64,000 nucleotides of DNA from Polaromonas sp. YR568 (GTDB lineage Bacteria; Pseudomonadota; Gammaproteobacteria; Burkholderiales; Burkholderiaceae_C): the NCBI RefSeq assembly GCF_900116715.1, contig NZ_FPBM01000006.1:62001-126000 (forward strand), in the 5' to 3' direction. The translations under genes and the position numbers were made by a program. Shown here piece after piece: positions 45,394 to 54,804 of this stretch. Position 1 is the stretch's first letter. Each line of letters starts with the position of its first letter. Below the pieces are notes generated by a model, which was not told the origin of the DNA, made no database searches, and was given only the letters and a program-made list of their open reading frames with translations.

Positions 45394-46134
45394 TTACTTC
45401 TTGATCAGCGCGCCGGTCTCGCTGTCGAACTTGACGATGCGCACCTGGCCGTTCTGGCCGGGGAAGTCGTCAAACACCGCCCGCACCAGGTAGGGCACCA
45501 CCAGCGGGAGCTCGGAGGTGCCGCCTTCGTACATCGCCCGTGATTCAAACACCGTGCGGGGCGGTTTGCCGGGCGGCGTGTCTTTGGTGTCCAGCAGGCG
45601 CAGGCGCAGGCTGCTGGTGTAGATGGTCATGCTCATCTGGCGGTCGCCTATGTAGCGCGGCCCGAACGGGTCAGGCACCCAGCCGCCGCCGTAGAAGCGG
45701 CCGGCGGCATCGCGATAGGGCGGAATGAACACCATGTTGTCCTGGTAGACCGGCTGCAGCCAGGTTTTTTCGTCACTGCGGCTGCTGGTGGTCACGTCGA
45801 CCTGCAGGCGCCCGGCCTGGCCGGCGGGGGCGCGTTGGAGGCCGCGCTTTTCTAGCTCGGCCTGCACATAGCCTTCGTAGGTGGCTTGCTCCAGCTGCCG
45901 CGTGGTGTCCATGGGCGTGATGTAGCTGAAGGTACTGCCCGCGGCATCGGCCGGCCACTGGTTGAAGCTGGTGACGCGCGTGGTGATGGGGCTGGCGCAG
46001 GCGGTGAGCAGGGCGGCAGCCGCCAGCACCAGCCAGACGCGCAAGGAAGAGCGGGGGCCGGTGAAAGAGGACAAAGAAGGCGGCGAAGAAGGGGACGAAG
46101 AGGGCATTGAACCGTTCATGGTGAGTGGATACAT
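45394..46134 (-). CDS. DUF4136-type lipoprotein
   Basis: The frame encodes up to 246 residues. A Ser/Pro-rich start precedes a basic and hydrophobic signal ending in the lipobox LTAC (C46), so the true start is probably the ATG at 46107 or later. The mature part (TSFNQWPADAAGSTFSYITP) and the mid-protein conserved layout match DUF4136 envelope lipoproteins, whose function is unknown. It is convergent with the hydratase gene and divergent from the metallopeptidase gene. Confidence 0.8.
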   Translation of the reverse strand: MYPLTMNGSMPSSSPSSPPSLSSFTGPRSSLRVWLVLAAAALLTACASPITTRVTSFNQWPADAAGSTFSYITPMDTTRQLEQATYEGYVQAELEKRGLQRAPAGQAGRLQVDVTTSSRSDEKTWLQPVYQDNMVFIPPYRDAAGRFYGGGWVPDPFGPRYIGDRQMSMTIYTSSLRLRLLDTKDTPPGKPPRTVFESRAMYEGGTSELPLVVPYLVRAVFDDFPGQNGQVRIVKFDSETGALIKK

Positions 46135-46256
46135 GGGGGTTCAATTTTGTTCCATGAACCGCGCCCTGCTCAAGTAAAGTCGGCGCATAGGCTGACAGCC
46201 GGTGGGGCGCCGCCGGCGCACAGTTCGTTACCACTGCACGGGATGGGGAGAACGCC

Positions 46257-47144
46257 ATGAAATGGGAAGGCAACCGGGAATCAGACAACGTCGAAGACCG
46301 CCGTGACGGCGGGGGCGGCGGCTATGGCGGCGGCGGGTTTGGTTTTGGCGGCCGCAGCATCGGCATAGGCACCATCGTGATCGCACTGGTGGGCGGCTGG
46401 ATCTTCGGCATCAACCCGCTGACCATCCTGGGGCTGCTCAGCGGCGGCGGGCCGCCTGCCCAGGTGCAGCAGCAGGGGCCGGCCCACAAACCGCCGGCCG
46501 ACGACCGCATGGCCAAGTTTGTGTCGACCGTGCTGGCCGACACCGAAGACGTCTGGACGGATGTCTTTACAAAAGGCGGCGCCACTTATCAAAAACCCCG
46601 GCTGGTGCTGTTTCGCGGCGCGACGCAGACCGCCTGCGGCCAGGGCCAGGCGGCGATGGGGCCGTTTTACTGCCCCGGCGACCAGAAGGTCTATATCGAC
46701 CTCGGGTTTTACGAGACCCTGAAAAACCGGCTGGGCGCGCCCGGCGATTTTGCCCAGGCCTATGTGATCGCCCATGAGGTGGGCCATCACGTGCAGAACC
46801 TGCTGGGCATCAGCGGCAAGATGGACCAGATGCGCAGCCGCGTCAGCAAAACCGAATACAACGCGCTGAGCGTGCGGCTGGAGCTGCAGGCCGACTGCTT
46901 TGCCGGCGTATGGGCTCACCATGCGCAAAACGCGCGCCAGATCCTGGAGCAGGGCGATGTCGAGGAGGCCATGAACGCGGCGGCCAAGATCGGCGACGAC
47001 GCCTTGCAGCGCGCCGGCGGCGGGGCGGTGGTGCCCGAAAGCTTTACCCATGGCACCAGCGCCCAGCGCCAGCGCTGGTTCGACACCGGGTTTAAAACCG
47101 GCACCGTCAAGGCCTGCGACACCTTCAGCGCCCGGGTTTTGTAG
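46257..47144 (+). CDS. YpfJ-type neutral zinc metallopeptidase
   Basis: The 295-residue protein has a Gly-rich cytoplasmic N-terminus ([16 protein letters not shown], residues 19-34), one membrane helix around residues 38-62, and a peptidase domain with the zinc motif [12 protein letters not shown] and a downstream [13 protein letters not shown], which supplies the third ligand. This is the YpfJ/zinicin-like family; physiological substrates are not known. The start at 46257 follows GGGGAG at 46244-46249. It is probably a single-gene unit. Confidence 0.9.
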   Translation: MKWEGNRESDNVEDRRDGGGGGYGGGGFGFGGRSIGIGTIVIALVGGWIFGINPLTILGLLSGGGPPAQVQQQGPAHKPPADDRMAKFVSTVLADTEDVWTDVFTKGGATYQKPRLVLFRGATQTACGQGQAAMGPFYCPGDQKVYIDLGFYETLKNRLGAPGDFAQAYVIAHEVGHHVQNLLGISGKMDQMRSRVSKTEYNALSVRLELQADCFAGVWAHHAQNARQILEQGDVEEAMNAAAKIGDDALQRAGGGAVVPESFTHGTSAQRQRWFDTGFKTGTVKACDTFSARVL

Positions 47145-47269
47145 CCGGATTCAGGGTTAAAAAGGCCAGAATCCCTTTGGTGGCGGGCGTAAGCAGCTCC
47201 TGAATTAATAGCAACCGGGTGGGCGCCCCCCAACCGCCTGCCGGGGCCGGAAATAGCCCTGAAAGCGTG

Positions 47270-47292
47270 ATTGGCCGGTAAAACCGGCCAAT
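47270..47292. promoter_or_regulatory. Inverted repeat upstream of DEAD-box helicase gene
   Basis: ATTGGCCGGT-AAA-ACCGGCCAAT is a perfect 10-bp inverted repeat with a 3-bp spacer, 126 bp after the metallopeptidase stop and about 185 bp before the helicase start. No T run follows, so it could be a Rho-independent-like end of limited strength, an operator or a leader stem. The remainder of this 331-bp gap includes a possible -10 box (GACAAT near 47307) and otherwise nothing clear. Confidence 0.5.
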
Positions 47293-47475
47293 TCGCCCAA
47301 AGTGCGACAATAGAGGGCTAAGGAAGCGCTACAAAAGCCCTGCCACGGCCGGCCTGCCGCGCTCCCTTTCTTGCCAATGGTGCAGCGGTGCTGTTGGCTG
47401 CCAGCGCGCCGGCCCGTGATTTCCGGTCCGCGCGCCCTTCGCAAGACAACCTGCAAGTACCGCCTAGCTTTCCTT

Positions 47476-48924
47476 ATGACATCCTCTTTTTCCAATCTTT
47501 CGCTGGCAGAACCACTGGCCCGCGCCGTCGCCGAAATGGGCTACGAAACCATGACGCCCATCCAGGAGCAGGCCATACCGGTCGTCCTGCAGGGCAAAGA
47601 CGTCATGGGCGCCGCGCAGACCGGCACCGGCAAGACGGCGGCTTTCTCGCTGCCACTGCTGCAGCGCATGATGAAGCACGAGAACGCCTCGACCTCGCCC
47701 GCGCGCCACCCGGTGCGTGCGCTGGTGCTGCTGCCCACGCGCGAACTCGCCGTGCAGGTGGCCCAGCAGGTCGAGCTGTACGCCAAATACACCAACCTGC
47801 GCAGCACCGTGGTGTTCGGCGGCATGGACATGAAGCCGCAGACCGCCGAGCTCAAAAAAGGCGTTGAAGTGCTGGTGGCCACACCGGGCCGCCTGCTGGA
47901 CCATATTGAAGCGAAGAACGCGGTGCTCAACCAGGTTGAGTACGTGGTGCTCGACGAAGCCGACCGCATGCTGGACATCGGCTTTTTGCCCGACCTGCAG
48001 CGCATCCTGAGCTACCTGCCCAAGCAGCGCATCACCTTGCTGTTCTCGGCCACCTTCTCGCCTGAAATCAAACGCCTGGCCTCCAGCTACCTGCAGGACC
48101 CGGTGACGATTGAGGTGGCGCGCTCCAACGCCACGGCCTCGACCGTCGAGCAGCACTTCTACAGCGTGGGCGCTGACGACAAACGCCGCGCCCTGCACCA
48201 GATCCTCAAAGAACGCGGCATGAAGCAGGCCTTCGTCTTCGTCAACAGCAAGCTGGGCTGCGCGCGCCTGGCCCGCTCGCTGGAGCGTGAAGGCCTCAAG
48301 ACCGCCGCGCTGCACGGCGACAAGAGCCAGGACGAGCGCCTCAAAGCACTCGACGCCTTCAAGAAAGGCGAAGTCGATTTGCTGGTCTGCACCGATGTGG
48401 CAGCCCGCGGCCTGGACATCAAGGACGTGCCGGCGGTGTTCAACTTCGACGTGCCCTTCAATGCGGAAGACTATGTGCACCGCATTGGCCGCACCGGCCG
48501 CGCAGGCGCATCCGGCCTGGCGGTGAGCTTTGTCTCCCCGAGCGACCAGCGCCTGGTGGCCGACATTGAAAAGCTGATCAAGACCAAGATCGAACTCGAA
48601 CCTATCGAGTTTGAAGAAAACAGCCCCCGCGCCGGTGACGGCCGCATCAACGACGGCCGCCGCATGTACCGCGACGCCGAAGACGGCGGCAGCCCGCGTG
48701 AAGCGCGTGCTCCCCGCGAGCGCCGCGAACACCTGCCGCACCGCCAGCCTGCTGCGCCGCGTGATCCCTTCTTTGATCAGCCCTACGAATCAACCGCAGC
48801 GCCCGACGCCCAGCCCGCCTGGGAAGCCGCCGCCAAGGCCACGCCGGTGCGCAGCAGCGTGTCGGCCAACATCAAGCCGAAGAAAAAAGTCGCGGCGCTT
48901 TTCAAGACCACAGTTAACACCTGA
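47476..48924 (+). CDS. DEAD-box RNA helicase (RhlE-like)
   Basis: The 482-residue ATP-dependent RNA helicase carries the Q motif (TPIQEQAIP), motif I AQTGTGKTA, PTRELAVQV, TPGRLLDH, motif II VLDEADRMLD, SAT, and ARGLDI and HRIGRTGRAG in the second RecA domain. The C-terminal ~100 residues are basic, Arg/Pro-rich and end in KPKKKVAALFK, as in RhlE-type helicases that remodel ribosomal or mRNA structure. I chose the ATG at 47476 (MTSSFSNLSLAEPL); the frame is open upstream but without family support. The long leader could hold autoregulation. Confidence 0.93.
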   Translation: MTSSFSNLSLAEPLARAVAEMGYETMTPIQEQAIPVVLQGKDVMGAAQTGTGKTAAFSLPLLQRMMKHENASTSPARHPVRALVLLPTRELAVQVAQQVELYAKYTNLRSTVVFGGMDMKPQTAELKKGVEVLVATPGRLLDHIEAKNAVLNQVEYVVLDEADRMLDIGFLPDLQRILSYLPKQRITLLFSATFSPEIKRLASSYLQDPVTIEVARSNATASTVEQHFYSVGADDKRRALHQILKERGMKQAFVFVNSKLGCARLARSLEREGLKTAALHGDKSQDERLKALDAFKKGEVDLLVCTDVAARGLDIKDVPAVFNFDVPFNAEDYVHRIGRTGRAGASGLAVSFVSPSDQRLVADIEKLIKTKIELEPIEFEENSPRAGDGRINDGRRMYRDAEDGGSPREARAPRERREHLPHRQPAAPRDPFFDQPYESTAAPDAQPAWEAAAKATPVRSSVSANIKPKKKVAALFKTTVNT

Positions 48925-49020
48925 GACGTACCAATGCCCTGCGCACCGTCGGCCAGCGCCTACGGCTGATTGCGGGGCCGTCCGGTGAGGGCCATGCGCC
49001 CCGGCTCTTACGCTGTCTGC

Positions 49021-49941
49021 ATGATGGCGAAATCCGACCCGCAACCCAAGCCTGCATCGGCTTTTGGGCTTCCCGTGCTCCCCCAGAAAATCCTGAACAT
49101 CTTTCGCCCCTTGTGGCGCGCGGTTGATCACTGGATCGACGCCGGCGGCATGCGCATGAGCGCGGCCATGTCGTTTTACGGCATCCTGAGCCTGGCGCCG
49201 CTGCTCGTCCTGCTGGTGGCCGTGCTGGGCTGGTGGCTGGACCGCAGCTACATCGAAACCAGCCTGGTCGACCAGATTCGCGCCGTGATCGGCGCGCAGG
49301 GCGCCCAGGTGGTGCAGCAGGCCTTGTCGAGCGCCCAGGCGCCTTCGGAAGGCATTACGGCTTCGCTGTTTGCGTTTGCCTTGCTGCTGTTCGGCGCCAC
49401 CGGTGTGTTTGCCGAGCTGCAGGACGCCTTTGAGCGCCTCTGGCGGCAGGGCAGCGGCGAGGTGCCGCAGCAAAAGTGGTGGCACGGCGCTTCTGTGCGC
49501 CTGCGCGGGGTGGCTTATATCCTGGCGTTCGGCTTTCTGTTGCTGGTCTCGCTGGCGATCTCGACGGTTCTCAGCCTTCTTTCGGGTTGGGCCGGCAGCT
49601 ATTTGCCGATCGAGCAGATCGCCTGGGTCCTCAACGAGGTCATCTCTTTTTGCTTTTGTGTGGTGCTGTTTGTGGCGCTCATGAGGATGAGCGTGGGCCC
49701 CAAACCCGCTTTACGCTATCTGGTGATGGGCGCCGCCGTGGGGGCCATCCTGTTTGCGGTCGGCAAGCACCTGATGGCTTTTTACCTCTCGACTGCTGCG
49801 GTGGTATCGGCCTATGGCGCGGCCGGCTCGCTGGTGGTCATCCTGATGTGGATCTACTTTTCATCGGCTGTGCTGTTGCTGGCCGCCAGTGTGGCCCGGG
49901 CCTGGGCGGATGAAGCGGCGGCAGCGCGGCAATCCGCTTAG
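49021..49941 (+). CDS. YihY/BrkB-family inner-membrane protein
   Basis: This protein of about 306 residues has six membrane segments. MRMSAAMSFYGILSLAPLLVLLVAVLG holds the family pattern A-M-S-F-Y-x-I-L-S-L-A-P-L, and the end has VILMWIYFSSAVLLLAASVARAW. The family (formerly called RNase BN by mistake) has unknown function. Starts at 49021 and 49024 are both possible. It converges on apaH with only 2 bp between the stops. Confidence 0.9.
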   Translation: MMAKSDPQPKPASAFGLPVLPQKILNIFRPLWRAVDHWIDAGGMRMSAAMSFYGILSLAPLLVLLVAVLGWWLDRSYIETSLVDQIRAVIGAQGAQVVQQALSSAQAPSEGITASLFAFALLLFGATGVFAELQDAFERLWRQGSGEVPQQKWWHGASVRLRGVAYILAFGFLLLVSLAISTVLSLLSGWAGSYLPIEQIAWVLNEVISFCFCVVLFVALMRMSVGPKPALRYLVMGAAVGAILFAVGKHLMAFYLSTAAVVSAYGAAGSLVVILMWIYFSSAVLLLAASVARAWADEAAAARQSA

Positions 49942-49943
49942 CG

Positions 49944-50804
49944 TTATTTTCCCGGCTTGCCAGGTTTTTGCGCCTGCTCGCATTTCACGCTGACCAGTTC
50001 AAACGTTCCCGGCGCTTCACCCAGCCTGGCCGCTGTGAGGCAGCCGCCCCACACGCAGCCGGTGTCCAGCGGCAAGGTGTTGTTGCGCAGGGTGGGCGTG
50101 CTGTTTTTGCCGGTGGCCAGTGTGGACCAGTGGCCAAACGCCACGGGCGTGCCCAGGGTCGCGCGGCCCGGCACATCAAACCAGGGCAAGTGGCCCTCGG
50201 GCGCATTGCCGGGGCCGTCGGTGCTGCTGAAGTCCATCACGCCTTCGGGTGTGCAAAAGCGCAGGCGCGTCAGCGCGTTCACGATGACCCGCAGCCGGTC
50301 GTTGCCTTGCAGGCTGTCGCTCCAGTGGTCGGGTGTGTTGCCGTACATCGCCTGCAGAAAGTCTTTCAGATGGTTGCCGCGCAGCACCTGCTCTACCTCT
50401 GAGCCCAGCGCGACGGTTTGCGCCGCTGTCCATTGCGGCAGCACGCCCGCATGCACCATCAGCCAGCCATGGCGGTGAATGGCCATGGCGCGGTGGCGCA
50501 GCCAGCCAAGCAGTGCCTGGCTGTCTTTGGCTTCCAGGATGTCCTGCACGGTGTCGCTGCGGCCCGGCTTGCGCACGCCTTGCGACACGGCCAGCAGGTG
50601 CAGGTCGTGGTTGCCCAGCAGGCATTGCGCGGCGTCGCCCAACGCAGAGAGGCTGCGCAGCACTTTTAATGAGTCGGGGCCGCGATTGACGAGGTCGCCA
50701 AGGATGTAGACGGTGTCGCGGCTGGGGGAGAAATCAATGGTGTCCAGCAGCCGCTGAAAAGGAGCGTGACAACCCTGCAAGTCGCCGATCAAGTAAAGTG
50801 ACAT
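49944..50804 (-). CDS. apaH: Symmetrical bis(5'-nucleosyl)-tetraphosphatase
   Basis: The enzyme hydrolyses Ap4A to two ADP and removes Np4N caps from RNA. The 286-residue metallophosphatase shows IGDLQGC at the very start, GDLVNRGPDSL, LLGNHDLHLL and MVHAGVLPQW, the standard metal-binding motifs of ApaH. The start at 50804 is the normal family start. It is divergent from the CNNM/CorC gene with 37 bp between starts, so the two share a very short promoter region. Confidence 0.95.
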   Translation of the reverse strand: MSLYLIGDLQGCHAPFQRLLDTIDFSPSRDTVYILGDLVNRGPDSLKVLRSLSALGDAAQCLLGNHDLHLLAVSQGVRKPGRSDTVQDILEAKDSQALLGWLRHRAMAIHRHGWLMVHAGVLPQWTAAQTVALGSEVEQVLRGNHLKDFLQAMYGNTPDHWSDSLQGNDRLRVIVNALTRLRFCTPEGVMDFSSTDGPGNAPEGHLPWFDVPGRATLGTPVAFGHWSTLATGKNSTPTLRNNTLPLDTGCVWGGCLTAARLGEAPGTFELVSVKCEQAQKPGKPGK

Positions 50805-50841
50805 GTGTTTATTTTGCGCCAGGAGCCCAGACTCCTAATCT

Positions 50842-52179
50842 ATGGACTTTTTGCTGATTGCTTTCTTGACGCTGCTCAACGGCGTTTTTGCCATGTCGGA
50901 AATGGCACTGGCTTCCAGCCGCAAGGCCAGGCTCACGGCCATGGGGGAGTCGGGTGACAAGGGGGCGCAGGCGGCGCTGGGCCTGCTGGACAACCCCACG
51001 CAGTTTCTCTCGTCGGTGCAGGTGGGCATCACCTCCATCGGCATGCTCAACGGCATCATCGGCGAGGCCGCCTTCAGCAGCGGCCTGGCTGCCTGGATAC
51101 AAACCTTCAACGTGCCGCCGCGCGTCGCCGAAATCTCCGCCACCGCGCTGGTGGTGACCATCATCACTTTCATCACTATTGTCTTTGGCGAGCTTGTGCC
51201 CAAGCGCATCGGGCAGCTCTACCCTGAAACCGTGGCGCGTCTGGTCGCGCGGCCCATGATGTGGATGGCCACAGGCGCCAAGCCTTTTGTGCGCCTGCTG
51301 TCCATCAGCACGCAGACGGTCCTCAAGCTGCTGCGCATCGACAACAGCGCCGGCCGCGCCGTGACGGAAGAAGAAATCGCCGCCAGCCTGGAAGAGGGCG
51401 TGGATGCCGGCCTGATCGAGGAGCACGAGCACCAGATGGTGCAAAACGTGTTCCTGCTGGACGACCGGCTGCTCACGTCGCTGATGCTGCCGCGCTCCGA
51501 CATTGAGTGGCTCGACGCTTCGGACACCGTGGCCCAGGCGATTGACAAAGCCGGCGTCACCGGCCATTCGTGGTACCCGGTGTGCCGCGGCAGTCTTGAC
51601 GATGTGGTGGGCGTGGTCAATGTCGCCAAGCTGCTCGCGCTGCGCGGCAAGATCCAGCCTTCGCCGTCAAGCGGCGGCGCGGATGCGGTGCCTTCGGTCA
51701 CCGACCGCATAGGGGCTTATGCAGTGCCCGCCGTGTTTGTGCCGGAAACGCTGACCGGCATGGAACTGCTCGAGCAGTTCCGCGCGCGCTCTACGCGGAT
51801 TGTCTTTGTGGTCGATGAATACGGTGTGGTGCAGGGGCTGATGACGCCCATGGACATGCTCGAAGCCATCACCGGCGAGCTGCAGCCCGGCGCGCAGGTC
51901 GACGCCTGGGCCACCGAGCGCGAAGACGGCAGCTGGCTGATTGACGGCGTCATGCCCGTGGCCGAACTCAAGGCGCGGCTGGACATCAAGGAGCTGCCCG
52001 ACGAGGGCAAGGGCCGCTACAACACCGTGGCCGGTTTGCTGCAGAGCGTTTCGGGCCGGCTGTTGAACACGGCCGAGCGCGTTGAATGCGCAGGCTGGCG
52101 CTTTGAGGTGCTGGACCTGGACGGCAAACGCATCGACAAGGTCCTGGCCAGTCCTCTTCCTGAATCTGTTGAGTTGTAA
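50842..52179 (+). CDS. CNNM/CorC-type membrane protein (hemolysin family)
   Basis: The 445-residue protein has a DUF21/CNNM membrane domain with three to four helices and FLSSVQVGITSIGMLNG, then a paired CBS domain (about residues 205-345; MTPMDMLEAITGEL at its end) and a C-terminal CorC_HlyC domain (YNTVAGLLQSVSGRL). Proteins of this family are linked to magnesium/cobalt efflux; the hemolysin label is historical. It is monocistronic and divergent from apaH. Confidence 0.9.
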   Translation: MDFLLIAFLTLLNGVFAMSEMALASSRKARLTAMGESGDKGAQAALGLLDNPTQFLSSVQVGITSIGMLNGIIGEAAFSSGLAAWIQTFNVPPRVAEISATALVVTIITFITIVFGELVPKRIGQLYPETVARLVARPMMWMATGAKPFVRLLSISTQTVLKLLRIDNSAGRAVTEEEIAASLEEGVDAGLIEEHEHQMVQNVFLLDDRLLTSLMLPRSDIEWLDASDTVAQAIDKAGVTGHSWYPVCRGSLDDVVGVVNVAKLLALRGKIQPSPSSGGADAVPSVTDRIGAYAVPAVFVPETLTGMELLEQFRARSTRIVFVVDEYGVVQGLMTPMDMLEAITGELQPGAQVDAWATEREDGSWLIDGVMPVAELKARLDIKELPDEGKGRYNTVAGLLQSVSGRLLNTAERVECAGWRFEVLDLDGKRIDKVLASPLPESVEL

Positions 52180-52366
52180 CTTTTCTGTTACCTTCCTGCG
52201 GATGTAAGGCATGCCTTGCGCATCGTGGCACATGCCCGCGTGACTTAAGTCGCGGTTTAAATTGAGGAAACCCGGTTTCTGAGACCTGGCTACAACACTT
52301 CAATTCGTAATCGGTTGTAACCTTGCGGGTGCTGTGTTTACACTCAAAGAAAAAAGCAGGGCACTC

Positions 52367-53209
52367 ATGTTTGATGTTTTCGTGTTGGGGCTGACTGCCA
52401 CGGCAGTGTCGGGGTTGGCGGCGGGAGCGGCCTGTCATCACGGCTGGCTGGCGCGCGCTGCGCGCAAGAAGCGGCGTATTCCGGCCCAATGGCATCTACA
52501 GGCGCGGCCCTTGCTGCTCGGCAGCGAGCAGGAAGTCTGGCATTGGCTGCAGCGCGCCTTTTTTGACCACCACGTGCTGGTCAAAGTCCCCGTTATCCGC
52601 TTTGTCTCACCGCGCAACGAGGTCGAAGGCCAGCGCTCCTTTGAGCTGCTCAAAAGCGTGTATTGCACCTTCACGGTATGTGCCGCGGACGGCACCGTGA
52701 TCGGCTGCCTGGATGTGCCCGGCCCGCAGGGGCTGCGTGCCAGCAACCGCGACCTCAAGCGCAAGCTGTTTGACGAATGCGGTATCGCGTACGCGGTGGT
52801 GCGCGACAGCAACCTGCCCACACTGGAAGACGTGCGGGCCGCATTTCTCGGCGAAATTGATCTGTCGGACGACGAAGAGCTATCACCCGTCATGCTGGGC
52901 GAGCCGCCACTGGCCATGCCCGAGACCGACGACGACATGGCAACCGTGCCTGACACCATGCGTGCCGCCGACGGCGCTGCGCTGGCGACCGAGGCCAAGC
53001 ATGTCGACATGACGGCGATGGCCGCCGCCCGCAGCAGCCTTCAGGCCAAGCTGGAGCGCAACCGCAAAATCCGCTTTACCAACTTTGACCCGCTGAGCAC
53101 CGGCTCGGGCATTGTTCACGACGATGCCGAGCACCATTTCGCGGTGCAGTGGGAAGACTCCTTCATCACGCCTGAAGAGCCCCAGGCGCCCAAGGGCTCC
53201 AACGCCTGA
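52367..53209 (+). CDS. DUF2726 domain protein with membrane anchor
   Basis: The 280-residue protein has an N-terminal hydrophobic helix (VFVLGLTATAVSGLAAGAACH) followed by basic RKKRR and a DUF2726 core (PLLLGSEQEVWHWLQRAFF and HHVLVKVPVIRFV, residues about 45-145). DUF2726 is distantly related to restriction-endonuclease-like folds, but no clear catalytic residues can be assigned from sequence alone. A long acidic region (DLSDDEELSP) and a polar tail follow. I prefer the ATG at 52367 over 52334, because it puts the hydrophobic helix at the start. Confidence 0.75.
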   Translation: MFDVFVLGLTATAVSGLAAGAACHHGWLARAARKKRRIPAQWHLQARPLLLGSEQEVWHWLQRAFFDHHVLVKVPVIRFVSPRNEVEGQRSFELLKSVYCTFTVCAADGTVIGCLDVPGPQGLRASNRDLKRKLFDECGIAYAVVRDSNLPTLEDVRAAFLGEIDLSDDEELSPVMLGEPPLAMPETDDDMATVPDTMRAADGAALATEAKHVDMTAMAAARSSLQAKLERNRKIRFTNFDPLSTGSGIVHDDAEHHFAVQWEDSFITPEEPQAPKGSNA

Positions 53210-53249
53210 ACCCCTGACCCAGCTGCGGGGTTGCCGGCCTGAACCGGCT

Positions 53250-54170
53250 TCAGTTGGCTTTCGCAGCGTCAAACAAGGCCTTTGTCTCCGCAGGCATTGC
53301 GGCTGCCAGGGGCTTGCCACCGGGTTTGAGCGGCTTTAAAAACCATTGCTCGTACCAGCCCTGCGCCGCACCGCTGCGCATCGATTCCTTGATCGAGGCA
53401 TTTACCAGGCTGCCCATGGCCGCATCTCCCTTGCGATAAGCGATGGCGATGGGTTCAACCGACAGGCGCTCCGGCAGAAGGCTGTAGTTGCCGGCGTCGG
53501 GCAAGTCGGCCAGTTGCGCGGCCAGCACGACGCCGTCGCGGGCATAGCCTGCCGCCCAGCCCAGCTGCAATTGCCCAAGTGCCGCATCGGCGTTGACGGC
53601 CTTGGCATGCTGCCATGTCAGTGCGCGGGGCTTCGCATAGCGGTCCAGCGCGGCAATGACGGTAGTGCCGTCAATACCGACGATGCTTTTGCCCTTCAAT
53701 TGGTCCAGCGTGCTGATCATGTCCTTGGTGCGCACGGCCACCTGAATGGCGTCGATGAAGATGGGGGTGGAGAAATCCATGCGTGTGCGGCGCTCGGGCG
53801 TGTCGGTCACGTTCTCGCACAGCAAATCCACACTGCCTTCAGACAGCAAACGCATGCGGGCGTCCACATAGGTTTCGATATACCGTACCGGCAGCTTGGG
53901 GTTGCCAGCCGCCTGGCGCAGCTGCTCGATGATGGGCTTGCAGAATTCGATGCTGTAGCCCAGCGGTTTTTCCGCCGTCTGGTGAAATGAAAAGGGCGCC
54001 GCCAGTGAGCGGTAACCCACATTGATCTGGCCGCGGCTTTTGATCTTCTCCAGTGTGGCCTGAGCGTGGGCCCATTGCGGCATTGCTATCGGCATCGCCA
54101 TCGCCAGCACAGCCAGGGCGCCCGGCAACAGCCGGAGCCCGCGAGCGCGAAACAAAAAGACTGTCTGCAT
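53250..54170 (-). CDS. Family 3 extracellular solute-binding protein (amino-acid type)
   Basis: The 306-residue periplasmic protein has a signal peptide ending near WAHAQA. The binding domain reads INVGYRSLAAPFSF, GYSIEFCKPI, VDLLCENVTDTPERR and GKSIVGIDGTT, typical of polar amino-acid receptors. The start at 54170 is preceded by GGAGG. No permease or ATPase genes are next to it, so it is an orphan receptor that may serve a distant transporter. Its ligand is unknown. Confidence 0.87.
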   Translation of the reverse strand: MQTVFLFRARGLRLLPGALAVLAMAMPIAMPQWAHAQATLEKIKSRGQINVGYRSLAAPFSFHQTAEKPLGYSIEFCKPIIEQLRQAAGNPKLPVRYIETYVDARMRLLSEGSVDLLCENVTDTPERRTRMDFSTPIFIDAIQVAVRTKDMISTLDQLKGKSIVGIDGTTVIAALDRYAKPRALTWQHAKAVNADAALGQLQLGWAAGYARDGVVLAAQLADLPDAGNYSLLPERLSVEPIAIAYRKGDAAMGSLVNASIKESMRSGAAQGWYEQWFLKPLKPGGKPLAAAMPAETKALFDAAKAN

Positions 54171-54302
54171 AAGACCCTCCGCTTGTTCGGAAGATTCTTG
54201 GCGAAAAGCCCCCAATAAGCAACGGCTCAAGGGGAGGGCTTCCCCGGTACGACCAAGGTACTCATCTCGCTGTCGTCCACGCCCGTAGTAGGCAGTGGGC
54301 AT

Positions 54303-54336
54303 TAAAAAGCCCCTGCTCTTGCGAGCCAGGGGCTTT
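54303..54336 (-). terminator. Terminator of the two-partner secretion operon
   Basis: On the minus strand AAAGCCCCTGGCTC pairs with GAGCAGGGGCTTT (one bulged G) around a GCAA loop and ends in TTTTT. It lies 55 bp after the stop of the small exported protein and closes the four-gene operon. Confidence 0.85.
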
Positions 54337-54390
54337 GATGGGAGTCAGGCGATGAATCGGGTATCTGCCTTTGGCGGCGGTATCCGTGAT

Positions 54391-54756
54391 TTAGCGTACT
54401 TCGCAATCCACCGCACCGGACTTGGCCGCGGTCGTCGTGGCGGCGACCTTGGTCGACGAAGTGAACGACGGCGGCGGCGTGAACTGGAGCGCCGGGTTTT
54501 TCGGCACGACGACGGGTGGCTGGCTTGGCGAGGCCGTATAACCAAATTGGCCTGCCGAGAAACTCTGGGCACCGCTCTTGTTGGTGACGCTGATCAGGCC
54601 ATCGATCACCTGCACATACAGCCCCGGCGGCAGCGGTGGGGTGCTGCCGGGCTTGGGTGTGACGCCTGTGGGGAGCGGGACGTTGATCTGAGCCACCGTA
54701 GCGGTGGAGACCAGTGCGGCCAGCAAGGCCAGCGAGATCGAAGTGAGTTTTTTCAT
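54391..54756 (-). CDS. Small exported protein at the end of the TPS operon
   Basis: The 121-residue protein has a clear signal peptide (MKKLTSISLALLAALVSTATVAQ, cleavage after about residue 22). The mature part is Pro/Thr/Ser-rich (TPKPGSTPPLPPGLYVQVIDG) and ends in SGAVDCEVR with one cysteine. No family is recognised. It follows the FecR-domain gene by 48 bp and precedes a terminator, so it is co-transcribed with the TPS genes and may be an accessory of that secretion system. Confidence 0.75.
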   Translation of the reverse strand: MKKLTSISLALLAALVSTATVAQINVPLPTGVTPKPGSTPPLPPGLYVQVIDGLISVTNKSGAQSFSAGQFGYTASPSQPPVVVPKNPALQFTPPPSFTSSTKVAATTTAAKSGAVDCEVR

Positions 54757-54804
54757 GGGGTTTCCTGCGATGTAGGGTGTCGGGAAGTTGCTCAGGCCGC
54801 CAGC

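Noticed and set aside
53250..54170. Complete amino-acid ABC transporter
   Set aside because: Only the binding protein is present; no permease or ATPase adjoins it.
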